Part shown: in pieces, positions 40,901-48,494 of the stretch
Position numbering within the stretch: the stretch's first letter is position 1
Layout of the letters: every line of letters starts with the position of its first letter
NCBI GenBank assembly: GCA_044360075.1
Contig: JBIKLA010000008.1
Span: forward strand, 62,001 to 126,000
DNA from: OMII01 sp947467385
Lineage (GTDB): Bacteria; Bdellovibrionota_C; UBA2361; OMII01
Direction of reading: 5' to 3'
DNA: 64,000 nucleotides
Made by a program: the position numbers and the translations under genes
Notes under the pieces: generated by a model
Told to the model about the DNA's origin: nothing
The model's input: the letters and a program-made list of their open reading frames with translations, nothing else
Database searches by the model: none

Positions 40901-43642
40901 CTAAACACCGGAATCTCTAAAACCGGTGTCCATCATGGAATTAATTGAGCCTGTCACGCCTGCCGCGTCGTCAGGCTGGAACCCAGCGCCGCCCATCATC
41001 CGATCCTGGAGGTCCTTTGCGCCGTACGGGGCTATGAGGACGACCTCCTCTAAGGCCTTGCTGAAGTCGTTATTGTGGCGGGTCAGGGAGTCGCTAAAGA
41101 GCTGATTGTCATCTCCGTTGTTGGTACTGACCCAGTAGAAAGCCGGCTCTACAGGCAGAACAAGAGCCCCTTCCCCGATGTCCGAGAGGAGGTAGAACTG
41201 GGACTCAAGGCCCTTAACCGTGCGCAGGCGCATGATGACGTCAGCCTGCTGTGGAGTGAGGTTGAACGCTTGCGCGGTCAAGTGGAACTTGTTCGGGTCT
41301 TGCCGTAGGAAGATCTTGTGCGCGCTGTTCTGGACGATCGCCTGCCCGCCGGAGCCGACGTAGAAGTCCTCTCCGGATTGCGACGCCGCGATCACGATGC
41401 CTTTGCGCTTGCGGTAGAGGCGGAATGCGGTCTCGATCGTATTGGCCTGCGTCTTTCCGATAAGCTCATGCGCCTCGTCGAACACGAGAACCTTTCTCGT
41501 GTCGAGCTCCTTCGGATCGTTCATCACCGTGTCGGCCCACACCATCGATATCTTGAGGAACACGCGCTGCAGGTCCGGGTTCCTGCTGAGTGCCTTGAGG
41601 TCAAACACGATGAAGCGCTCCTTGAGCTTGAGCGAGCCCGGCCTGTCGAAGAAACGGGCATAGGTTCCCTCGCCGTAGTAGTCAGCGATGAGGAGAGCGA
41701 TGCGCTGCCGGCGGCGGGCTGTATCTTCGGTTTCGTCGACACGCCGCGGCGCGCGCAGCACGCTTACGACGTCGCTCAGGATGAACTCACGGCGCATCGG
41801 GCCGCTGCGGTAAATGCGGTGCGCCTCGCTCAGAGACTCTGCAACACTTCCGCGCTCAAGGCGGTCAGGCTGGTTGCTGCCGTCAGTCGCCATATCGCAG
41901 ATCACGTCCGCGCACATGTCGATCAGGTCCTTGTAGTCGTCGTTGCGCGAGTCAGGAGTGAGCTCACCGAGGCGCGCCAGGAAGTTCATGGCAGGAGCCT
42001 TAGATGGAGTCGCCTCATACACGCGACCACCGAACAGCTTGGCGATCTTCTCGAAGCCGCACGGCTGGCCCGTCATCCCCTTGTCGAAGATGAAGGTGAT
42101 CGGCGCGCGCTCCACTATGCGCCCGTCAGAGAGCGTCGCGTAGTGGCCGCGGTTGAGCATGGTAATGAGGAAGCACATGAGGTAGCTCTTTCCGGCTCCC
42201 GACACTCCGCTGATGAGGACGTTCGGGGCGATGTTGGAGTCGAACAGGTCGAACCCAATGAGCTCGCGGTTCCACAGGCTCGGGAGAAGAATCTGTGCTC
42301 CGGCGCTTCCGCGCCAGTTGCCCCACAGCGGGAACATCCGCACGCCGCGCGAGGACTGTAGCACCGTCGTCCAGCCTGAGCCGTCTGTTGCCGGATCGTA
42401 CGCGCATGGGAGGCTGTTGATGAGAACCGCCATGTCCGAGATCTCATGCACCATACCGCGTGCTCCGTTGAGCTGCGGGAATGTTGCCACAGCCTCCGAG
42501 GTTGCGCGGATAGCTTCATCGTCGGTTTGGCAGATGAAGGTCTGGTGCACCCCCACGCGCACGATCTGCTCGCGGGAGTCATAGAGCTCCTGGCGTGCGT
42601 TTCGAATCGCCTGGATCTGGTGAATCACTTTCTGGTTCGAGCGGCCTCCCCAGGCGCGCTCGCGCATGCCGAGGGTGCTGTCGAGCCGGTCGAGGCGCTC
42701 AAGCTGCCTCTCTTTTGGATCCTTCGAGAAGGTAACGCTTATGATGTTCTCGTACGGGGCCGACTGCAGCGGCGCTATCATGAGCGGCATGCACGACTTC
42801 GGCGGCTTCACCATTGAAACTGAGCGGAACACGCGCCCGTCCTTGCGGATGATGCCGTCTTTCGGATGATCGACGTGGGTTTCCGACACCTGATTAGCGA
42901 GCAGATCCTCGGGATCGTACTCCGGAACCGGGATAGCCGTGGTCCTGCCGCGGCGATGCTTGCCGGGCTTGACGCTGCGGCGGTTGAGGATGGGATAGAG
43001 CAGGTTGATCAGGCCCTGGCCGTCAACGCGTTTCGGGGCGAATCCGAGGTCGGCGAGCTTGGCGGCCGAGCCGTCCATAAGGCCCTTGAACTTGTTGGCA
43101 AACCCCATGTACTCAGCTTCTCGCTGATCGGCGCTCATTCCGACGGCGCCGTACATGAGCATCTTCATCGAGCGGGCGATCTGGTTTAGGAGCCCCTTTG
43201 CCTGCCAAGGCGGGTCATAACGGAAGGCGATATAGAGACGCAGCCGGCGAGGCCGGCGCTGGAGCGCGCGGCTCTGGCTTGCGAGGCGGATCGAGCGGAT
43301 CCAGCGGCGGGTCATCCAGCCGGCCGGGCCGCTCAGGGGATACTTGGAAATGCAGTCCCTGAGAAGATCCTCAACGTCGAAGGTGGTGATCCATGAGATC
43401 TGGGCGGAAACGGTGTGCTCAAGGGAGTCCAGAAGCTCCTGCACGCGCTCGGTGAGCTGAAACGCGTCTGCGTCGGAGACCTTGGTTATCCACTTTGGCT
43501 GGAGCTCCCACATCGACCAGAGCGAGGCGTCGGTATGGACGAAGATCTCGTTCTCCGCGTCCCATCGGCAAAATGGCAGGAGCTTGTTAAAAACCTGCTC
43601 ATCTTGAAACAACCTTTGTCGAGTTAACCTATTAATGCTCAT
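40901..43642 (-). CDS. traC: T4SS ATPase, TraC/VirB4 family
   Basis: Cytoplasmic ATPase that powers pilus assembly and transfer. It has 913 aa, the length of F-type TraC rather than the usual shorter VirB4. The N-terminal half is the divergent VirB4 domain. The C-terminal RecA-like domain carries Walker A GVSGAGKS (479-486) and Walker B 'KVLVFDEAHE' (717-726), with 'SQSGEDF' after it. 'NVLISGVSGAGKSYLMCFL' and 'PITFIFDKG' fit the TraC/IcmB-like group. It sits 5 bp after the DotD-like gene. All nucleotide-binding motifs look intact, so the system should be energised. Confidence 0.92.
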   Translation of the reverse strand: MSINRLTRQRLFQDEQVFNKLLPFCRWDAENEIFVHTDASLWSMWELQPKWITKVSDADAFQLTERVQELLDSLEHTVSAQISWITTFDVEDLLRDCISKYPLSGPAGWMTRRWIRSIRLASQSRALQRRPRRLRLYIAFRYDPPWQAKGLLNQIARSMKMLMYGAVGMSADQREAEYMGFANKFKGLMDGSAAKLADLGFAPKRVDGQGLINLLYPILNRRSVKPGKHRRGRTTAIPVPEYDPEDLLANQVSETHVDHPKDGIIRKDGRVFRSVSMVKPPKSCMPLMIAPLQSAPYENIISVTFSKDPKERQLERLDRLDSTLGMRERAWGGRSNQKVIHQIQAIRNARQELYDSREQIVRVGVHQTFICQTDDEAIRATSEAVATFPQLNGARGMVHEISDMAVLINSLPCAYDPATDGSGWTTVLQSSRGVRMFPLWGNWRGSAGAQILLPSLWNRELIGFDLFDSNIAPNVLISGVSGAGKSYLMCFLITMLNRGHYATLSDGRIVERAPITFIFDKGMTGQPCGFEKIAKLFGGRVYEATPSKAPAMNFLARLGELTPDSRNDDYKDLIDMCADVICDMATDGSNQPDRLERGSVAESLSEAHRIYRSGPMRREFILSDVVSVLRAPRRVDETEDTARRRQRIALLIADYYGEGTYARFFDRPGSLKLKERFIVFDLKALSRNPDLQRVFLKISMVWADTVMNDPKELDTRKVLVFDEAHELIGKTQANTIETAFRLYRKRKGIVIAASQSGEDFYVGSGGQAIVQNSAHKIFLRQDPNKFHLTAQAFNLTPQQADVIMRLRTVKGLESQFYLLSDIGEGALVLPVEPAFYWVSTNNGDDNQLFSDSLTRHNNDFSKALEEVVLIAPYGAKDLQDRMMGGAGFQPDDAAGVTGSINSMMDTGFRDSGV

Positions 43643-43647
43643 GGCAT

Positions 43648-44151
43648 CTACTCACTAAAAAGTCGGGGCTGTTCTCCGGTTGGCGGCAGAAAGCGCACCT
43701 CCCTGTTCCTGTGATCAATTACAACTTGAACCTGGGCCTTTTGCTCGATCGTTTGGCCGAGCTCATCGATCGTCCCAAGGCTCTCTATCGTCAGCTTTTG
43801 GCTTGCGATTGAGGGATCTGTGTAGCTTGTGTAGCGCGATGTGGCCGCGAGCACGCGGGCCGCCTCAGCGAGCGGGGTAGCTTTAAGCGAGAGCTGAAAC
43901 ACGGGACGGAGGGGAGGCGCCGAGCTCGCCATATCAGAGTCGCGAGAGCCGGGCCGTTCGCGGTTTGGAAGCACTTCAGGGGGCTGCGTCCAACGCGTGC
44001 GGCTGTATACCGGCGCAGGTCCGACCGGGCGCACGGATGGAAGGAATAGCGTGCGGGCGGCTGCATCCGGCTCCCATGGCTTCGGCCCCTTCTGACAGGC
44101 CGCCGAAGCGAATACCAGCGATGCTAAGAGGATTCCCCTACACAGCTTCAT
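43648..44151 (-). CDS. Lipoprotein with N0/STN-like domain, DotD-like
   Basis: A 167-aa lipoprotein (lipobox 'ASAAC', Cys19) with a Pro/Arg-rich linker and a C-terminal domain of about 65 residues: 'LSLKATPLAEAARVLAATSRYTSYTDP', then 'KLTIESLGTIDELGQTIEQKAQVQVVID'. That pattern is the STN/secretin-N0 fold. The combination of lipobox, linker and N0 domain at this size is that of DotD (TraH of IncI plasmids), an outer-membrane core lipoprotein of type IVB systems. Its presence inside an F-like gene order is unusual. Its start overlaps the stop of the upstream lipoprotein gene (TAATG). Confidence 0.75.
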   Translation of the reverse strand: MKLCRGILLASLVFASAACQKGPKPWEPDAAARTLFLPSVRPVGPAPVYSRTRWTQPPEVLPNRERPGSRDSDMASSAPPLRPVFQLSLKATPLAEAARVLAATSRYTSYTDPSIASQKLTIESLGTIDELGQTIEQKAQVQVVIDHRNREVRFLPPTGEQPRLFSE

Positions 44152-44609
44152 TACCGAATATCCTCCGGATTTACGTAGCCGATTGCAGAACCGTCGCCCG
44201 AGCCCTCGCCGAGCTGGGCCTCCAGCTCAAACGAGTCGGTGACCGCCCATTGGTCCTTCTTAACCTTCAGGTAATAGTAGTGGGCGGGAACGAGGTCTCC
44301 ATGGCTGTTAAGGTGGTCTGGCACCCACATGAGGCGCACAACTGCCGGCTGAATGACTGGGTTGTTGGGCTGGGGCGCAAGAGCCCGCTGGTATGTACCC
44401 ATGGCGGTCAAGGCCTCGCGAGCCTTAACTCCGCCGCCGCCATCCGCGTTGATGGCAGCATCGTTCTTCTCGCCGAGATATGCCTCGGGAGGGGGATCCT
44501 CGTAGAACGGATTTAATATGTTTCCAAGGTAGCCGCACCCTGAAACCAGCGATGCCACCGCCAGCGTGCAACCGATGCGAAGATACGTTTTCGTGACCAT
44601 AACCTTCAC
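44151..44609 (-). CDS. Lipoprotein at the TraV position
   Basis: A 152-aa lipoprotein with 'SLVSGC' (Cys25) followed by 'GYLGNILNPFYEDPPPEAYLGEKND'. The later part ('VRLMWVPDHLNSHGDLVPAHYYYLKVKKDQWAV') is beta-rich and includes an unusual tyrosine run. It does not resemble TraV in sequence, but lies directly after traB, where TraV is encoded in F-type operons, so it may do the same job of anchoring the TraB/TraK ring to the outer membrane. It is coupled to the DotD-like gene downstream and begins 4 bp after traB ends. Confidence 0.75.
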   Translation of the reverse strand: MKVMVTKTYLRIGCTLAVASLVSGCGYLGNILNPFYEDPPPEAYLGEKNDAAINADGGGGVKAREALTAMGTYQRALAPQPNNPVIQPAVVRLMWVPDHLNSHGDLVPAHYYYLKVKKDQWAVTDSFELEAQLGEGSGDGSAIGYVNPEDIR

Positions 44610-44612
44610 TTC

Positions 44613-45770
44613 CTAGTCGAGAGACGTGTACACCATAGTCGGATTTTCGTCGTCGAGAGCCTCGAGCAGATCCGGAATCGCCAGCGATTGCGAGAACACT
44701 GCCGTCGCTTCACGACCAGACAGCACCTGCACGACCGGCACGAGCTGCGAAATGCGCTGCCGAATCAGCTGCTGCCACTCAAGCGCTGCTGACGAGAGGG
44801 CCACGCCGCCCGCGTATGCCGGAATCTGGCTTGAATCAACGCTGCTTGATCCGGTGCCGTTGCTATAGAGGGTGTACTGCTGGTTGGCAGCAGCGATTCC
44901 CTGCCCGAGGCCGGCCAGAGCACCCGCCATGCCGGCTCCGGCGATCGCCTTGCCGATCGGATCAATCAGGACGCCGGACAGGCCACGGATGCCGTCCTCG
45001 CCGACGATCCACCCGTCGATCGAGAACTCCTTGCGGCGGCCGTTGGGAAGCCTGATGCTCAGGCGCGTCAGGCGGAAGAGCACGCGCGAGTCGGTCAGTG
45101 AGCCCTGGGCCGCAGCGATGATGCGGGCTTCGCCGAGGGGGATCGAATTTCCGTCTGGGCCCATGATTGATCCGAGAAGCTTAAGAACGACCGGATACGG
45201 CGTGCCGTCCGTCGGCGCGTTTACGCCGGCGAGGAGCTTCACCCGCACAGAGTCACCCGGCATGACTGCCGCCAGCCGAGGCTTCTGGGGGGGAGGCGGA
45301 GGCTGAACCGCGATCGGGCCTGAGGAGATAGGCTCAAGCTCCGGATCGTTCACCGGCTCGGTAAGGAGTGGGTCATCACCAACGGGACGTGGGGCCGGAT
45401 CATTTGTGCCTGTGTTTTGGGTAGACTGAATCTCGTGCAGGCGCTCAAGGATCTTCTTGAAGATCTCGGCCGTCGTTGCCTCGTAGTCCTGCAGGGCCTT
45501 CTTCTGAGTTGCCATCTCCTCCTGGAGGACGCTCGTCTGCTGCTGAATGCTCTGCAGATCTCCGCGGAAGCGCTGAACGAGATCTCCCCAGCGCTCATCC
45601 GGATCTCCCGCACCGGAAGCTGCTTCGGTCTGCTTGGGGGCCCGTGGGCGCCGCGTGCCGTTCTCGGAAAACATAAGGAACAGGATCGAAACGACGACAA
45701 GGCCCGCAATAACCTGGGTCTTTCTGTCGCTGCGAAGCCTGAGGGTAAGATCCTTAAGAAACTGTGACAT
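44613..45770 (-). CDS. traB: T4SS scaffold protein TraB (VirB10 family, F-type)
   Basis: Spans the envelope and couples the inner-membrane energy source to the outer-membrane core. It has 385 aa: a membrane anchor (about 17-36), a coiled coil rich in Gln/Glu ('FRGDLQSIQQQTSVLQEEMATQKKAL', about 68-115), a Pro-rich linker ('AVQPPPPPQKP') and the TraB beta-barrel domain. The latter shows 'PGDSVRVKLLAGVNAPTDGTPYPVVLKL', 'ARIIAAAQGSLTDSRVLFRLTRLS', 'IDGWIVGEDGIRGLSG' and the Gly/Ala-rich antenna helix region ('AGAGMAGALAGLGQGIAAA'). At 385 aa it is somewhat shorter than F TraB. Confidence 0.92.
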   Translation of the reverse strand: MSQFLKDLTLRLRSDRKTQVIAGLVVVSILFLMFSENGTRRPRAPKQTEAASGAGDPDERWGDLVQRFRGDLQSIQQQTSVLQEEMATQKKALQDYEATTAEIFKKILERLHEIQSTQNTGTNDPAPRPVGDDPLLTEPVNDPELEPISSGPIAVQPPPPPQKPRLAAVMPGDSVRVKLLAGVNAPTDGTPYPVVLKLLGSIMGPDGNSIPLGEARIIAAAQGSLTDSRVLFRLTRLSIRLPNGRRKEFSIDGWIVGEDGIRGLSGVLIDPIGKAIAGAGMAGALAGLGQGIAAANQQYTLYSNGTGSSSVDSSQIPAYAGGVALSSAALEWQQLIRQRISQLVPVVQVLSGREATAVFSQSLAIPDLLEALDDENPTMVYTSLD

Positions 45771-45784
45771 ACTTCACCTTTTCG

Positions 45785-46579
45785 CTAGCGCGAGCGCGTA
45801 ACGATGTACACCTTCGAATTGTGCTTGTTTGCAATCTGCTCCTCGACGTTGAGCGGCCGGGCCGCAAGCTCCCACGTCGAAGCCGATATCGCGCGCGTGC
45901 CGTCGATGCGGAACGTTGCGGGATTGAGCTTCTGGGACTGGTCCAGGAGATTTGTCGTGTCGAGCACATAGCCCCACAGGTTAGACCCGATGAAGATCTT
46001 GTCGATTTTGGCCAGTACGGCCCCGTCGCTGACGACCGTTTGGCCCTTAAAGCGATCGCTTTCGGTATAGCCTGGAATTGAGCTCTTGCCGAACTCGGCG
46101 CACAGCACCATCTCGCGCATGAGACCTGAGACCTTGCTGGCCGGGGCGTAGTCGTAGTTACGTTCCTTGTATGGCGGCACCGACTCTTCCTCGGCTCCCA
46201 TGGGGCCCTTACCGTCCTCGATCAGGATGGTTGCGTCGCGCGGGTTCTCTGGGCTCGACTTCATGATGCGGATCGGGTACGAGCGGCCGTCCTCAAGGCG
46301 CACAAGGAGGGCGGCGCCCTCATTCTCAAGGTTGGACTTGCCGAACACGATGAGCGCGTTGCCCTTGTTCTCGATGGCAACGCCGGCGTTTGAGTTCTTA
46401 AAGCCGTCTTTTATCTGTCCACCCTCAAAGTTAATTTCGGTGGGCTCGCCGATATTGACGTACACGTCGATCTCCGGGTCGCCGGCTTGGTAAAGCACGT
46501 CGCGGGCAAATGACGTGTCCGGAGCGCCGAGAAGGGCCGCCGTGATTCCGAGGAGTGCTTGCAGTTTATTCCGAGTCAT
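45785..46579 (-). CDS. traK: T4SS outer-membrane core protein TraK (VirB9-like, F-type)
   Basis: A 264-aa periplasmic protein with a signal peptide (cleavage near 'SFARD'). 'EIDVYVNIGEPTEINFEGGQI' at the front and 'DRFKGQTVVSDGAVLAKIDKIFIGSNLWGYVLDTTNL' near the end are the TraK pattern: the N-terminal secretin-like strand and the 'LWGYVL.V.N' segment. In F-type systems TraK forms the outer-membrane ring with TraV and TraB. It is encoded 14 bp before traB, with AGAGGAAGG before its ATG. Confidence 0.88.
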   Translation of the reverse strand: MTRNKLQALLGITAALLGAPDTSFARDVLYQAGDPEIDVYVNIGEPTEINFEGGQIKDGFKNSNAGVAIENKGNALIVFGKSNLENEGAALLVRLEDGRSYPIRIMKSSPENPRDATILIEDGKGPMGAEEESVPPYKERNYDYAPASKVSGLMREMVLCAEFGKSSIPGYTESDRFKGQTVVSDGAVLAKIDKIFIGSNLWGYVLDTTNLLDQSQKLNPATFRIDGTRAISASTWELAARPLNVEEQIANKHNSKVYIVTRSR

Positions 46580-46603
46580 ACCTTCCTCTGTAAATCTCTT
46601 TCA

Positions 46604-47296
46604 TTACCCCTTCGCCGGCTCCGGGCGCTCGTTGCGCGTGTTGGGCGTGAAGAGCACATTCGTAATTACAATCCCGTACGGGTTGACCGGGTTGCGAGGG
46701 ATGGTGGTCATCTCGACGCGGTAGCGGCTCGAGACCGTCGGGATCTCCGCGCCAGCTATTACCTTCCAGCGCTCTCCGGCGATCGAAACGAGAACGCGCT
46801 GCCCCTCGCGCTCAACGCGTGTCTGGAGCGGGTCGATGAAAAACACCTGCGTGCGCAGCGTCGTCTCGATTGCCGGCAGCTCGGAGTTCATGTTCTCGTC
46901 ATTAAACTTGGTGAGGAGCGGTTCCTTGAGCATGGCGCGGGCAACCTCAAACTGCTTTCGGGCGGTGTTGGGCTGGTAGGTTGCGACCAGGTTGACATAG
47001 TCGTTAGCCACATTGACGAACTCCGTGTCCGGAATATCTTGTGCGGCGTACATGCCCGGCATGGGCTTTGAGGGAACTGAGAGGGTGATCTCCCTCGTCG
47101 ACCACATGACGAGAGCAAATATGATGGCGATGAAGGTGGTCGGAAGCTGGATAAGCGAGAGCGCGCGCCACATGAGCGCCTGGTCCTTGTAGTTCTCCCA
47201 AAGGCGGATCGTGTCGTTCTTGCTGCGGGCAGCTGTGAGCTGCGTGTCAGCAACTTTTTCCCGAACCCCTTGAGCTGCGTCCTTAATTTTGCTCAT
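46604..47296 (-). CDS. traE: T4SS inner-membrane protein TraE (VirB8-like, F-type)
   Basis: A 230-aa protein with one membrane span ('LIQLPTTFIAIIFALVMW', about 48-65) and a periplasmic domain. 'YVNLVATYQPNTARKQFEVARAML' and 'RYRVEMTTIPRNPVNPYGIVITNVLF' match the TraE layout. TraE is the assembly platform that binds TraK and TraB. The N-terminal cytoplasmic part is slightly longer than usual. An AGAGG ribosome site precedes the ATG. Confidence 0.88.
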   Translation of the reverse strand: MSKIKDAAQGVREKVADTQLTAARSKNDTIRLWENYKDQALMWRALSLIQLPTTFIAIIFALVMWSTREITLSVPSKPMPGMYAAQDIPDTEFVNVANDYVNLVATYQPNTARKQFEVARAMLKEPLLTKFNDENMNSELPAIETTLRTQVFFIDPLQTRVEREGQRVLVSIAGERWKVIAGAEIPTVSSRYRVEMTTIPRNPVNPYGIVITNVLFTPNTRNERPEPAKG

Positions 47297-47323
47297 GCAA
47301 AAACCTCTTTCAATTCCTCTCTC

Positions 47324-47719
47324 TTACCGCTCGCGGTCAGCGCTGCGATCCCTGAAAATCACCTGATCCAACTCGAGCTGCGAATAGAGACATCTGTTAT
47401 TTAGTTGTCGCAACGGCGCGCCACTCCACAGCGGCTGGAGGCGGGAGGGGGCGGGGATTCCGATCGGCTCAAACCCACACGTCACCATGCACAGGTTTCT
47501 CACCCCACGCTCCTCGTCAGGGAATTTCTTGCGGAGAGTTGCAAGCGATAGTGTCGTGCCGATCATCATCAGCACGAGCATCGGCATCGCATTGGCCGGC
47601 TTGTGCATAGCCGAACCGACCATGAGAGCCATAGTCAGGCCGGCCATCCACTCCATGGCTTTGCAGCCACCGAAGGTCCAGTCCTCATTCAAGCAAGGTA
47701 TTACGTCGCCGCTGTCCAT
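47324..47719 (-). CDS. traL: T4SS protein TraL-like (VirB3-like) with extended C-terminus
   Basis: A 131-aa protein whose first 75 residues match the TraL layout. A short polar lead ('VIPCLNEDWTFGG') is followed by two adjacent membrane segments ('MAGLTMALMVGSAMH', 'MPMLVLMMIGTTLSLATL') and the basic-acidic end 'RKKFPDEERG'. F TraL is about 90 aa; here about 50 extra polar residues follow with several Cys. It lies immediately before traE, as in F, which is the main support. Confidence in the exact family is moderate because the membrane part is short. Confidence 0.72.
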   Translation of the reverse strand: MDSGDVIPCLNEDWTFGGCKAMEWMAGLTMALMVGSAMHKPANAMPMLVLMMIGTTLSLATLRKKFPDEERGVRNLCMVTCGFEPIGIPAPSRLQPLWSGAPLRQLNNRCLYSQLELDQVIFRDRSADRER

Positions 47720-47754
47720 AGTTCGATTGAGCCTCTTTCTGTAATCACCTCTCC

Positions 47755-48114
47755 CTACTTCTTTGCTTCAGGTAAAAGTCTGGGATCGGCTGAAAATCTG
47801 ATTCCCCCCCTCGTCGCCCGTGGTTGGGGGTCGAGCACCCGCTCAAGGTCCTCCGCCCGGTCGATCAGGGTGTTACGCCACTTAACCGGGTCTAACAGCT
47901 CGTCAGGACGGGCTATTTTGCGGGCAGTGTCGAACTCGTTCAGTGCCGCTATGAGCAGCGCACGGGCGCGGGCGTAATGGGCTACCGCGTCAACGCTGGT
48001 CTCTTGGCTCGCCTGGCCTAGCAAAACGGTTTTACCCTCAGCGTAACTATTTGAAATGCCGTTCGAGCAAAAAACTGCCGCAAGTGCTAAACCTGCTAGA
48101 GCCCTGGTAACCAT
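47755..48114 (-). CDS. Small exported protein at the head of the T4SS operon
   Basis: A 119-aa protein starting MVTRALAG with GAGGG 5 nt upstream, which favours this start over the ones at 48153 and 48339. A signal peptide ending 'SNSYAE' is followed by a helical Ala/Arg/Asp-rich mature part ('AVAHYARARALLIAALNEFDTARKI') and a Lys end. No family is recognised. As first gene of the operon it could be a periplasmic factor of the T4SS. F operons have traA here, but this product lacks the two hydrophobic helices of a pilin. Confidence 0.7.
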   Translation of the reverse strand: MVTRALAGLALAAVFCSNGISNSYAEGKTVLLGQASQETSVDAVAHYARARALLIAALNEFDTARKIARPDELLDPVKWRNTLIDRAEDLERVLDPQPRATRGGIRFSADPRLLPEAKK

Positions 48115-48494
48115 TTGATCCCTCAACGTTTGTACCCAATGAATTAGGGCCATAACCTTTCCCTGACTATCTATCGCCAGGATCCCCCAAACTACTGGAG
48201 GAAACCCAGCTATTCTGTAATCCGGATAATCATCCGAAAGACTCTGATAGGGGGCGGAGAGGAACTGTATCCTCCTCCGGCGGTATCTCCCTTCTCTCGG
48301 GGTATGGTCAGGAGTGCGCTCCCTGTTGCCTAACGGCATGGATCCGTTGCGATCGGGTCGATACGGGCGGTTTTAAGGTGGTTAGTCCCTATGGATTTCC
48401 TTGATTTAGGCTGGGTTGGGGACTTAGACTTCGGTTCGCTCCCGGCAGGTGGGCACGTTCGGTTGTATAGTCGGTTTTATCGTAAGGGGTATCG
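48115..48494. other. Divergent intergenic region of the T4SS locus
   Basis: These 380 bases separate the two divergent T4SS operons and hold no convincing gene. The extension of the minus-strand frame to 48339 lacks a ribosome site. TATAGT (48466-48471) is a possible -10 for the plus-strand operon, with no good -35. AAGGGG lies just before the GTG at 48495. Shared regulation of both operons from here is plausible. Confidence 0.45.

Noticed and set aside
41318..42361. 347-codon plus-strand frame inside traC
   Set aside because: It is a shadow of the traC coding strand; the minus-strand protein has intact Walker motifs and full family length.
48115..48339. Upstream extension of the T4SS operon's first gene to 48339
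   Set aside because: The added residues are basic and not family-like, and the start at 48114 has a good GAGGG ribosome site with a signal peptide right after it.
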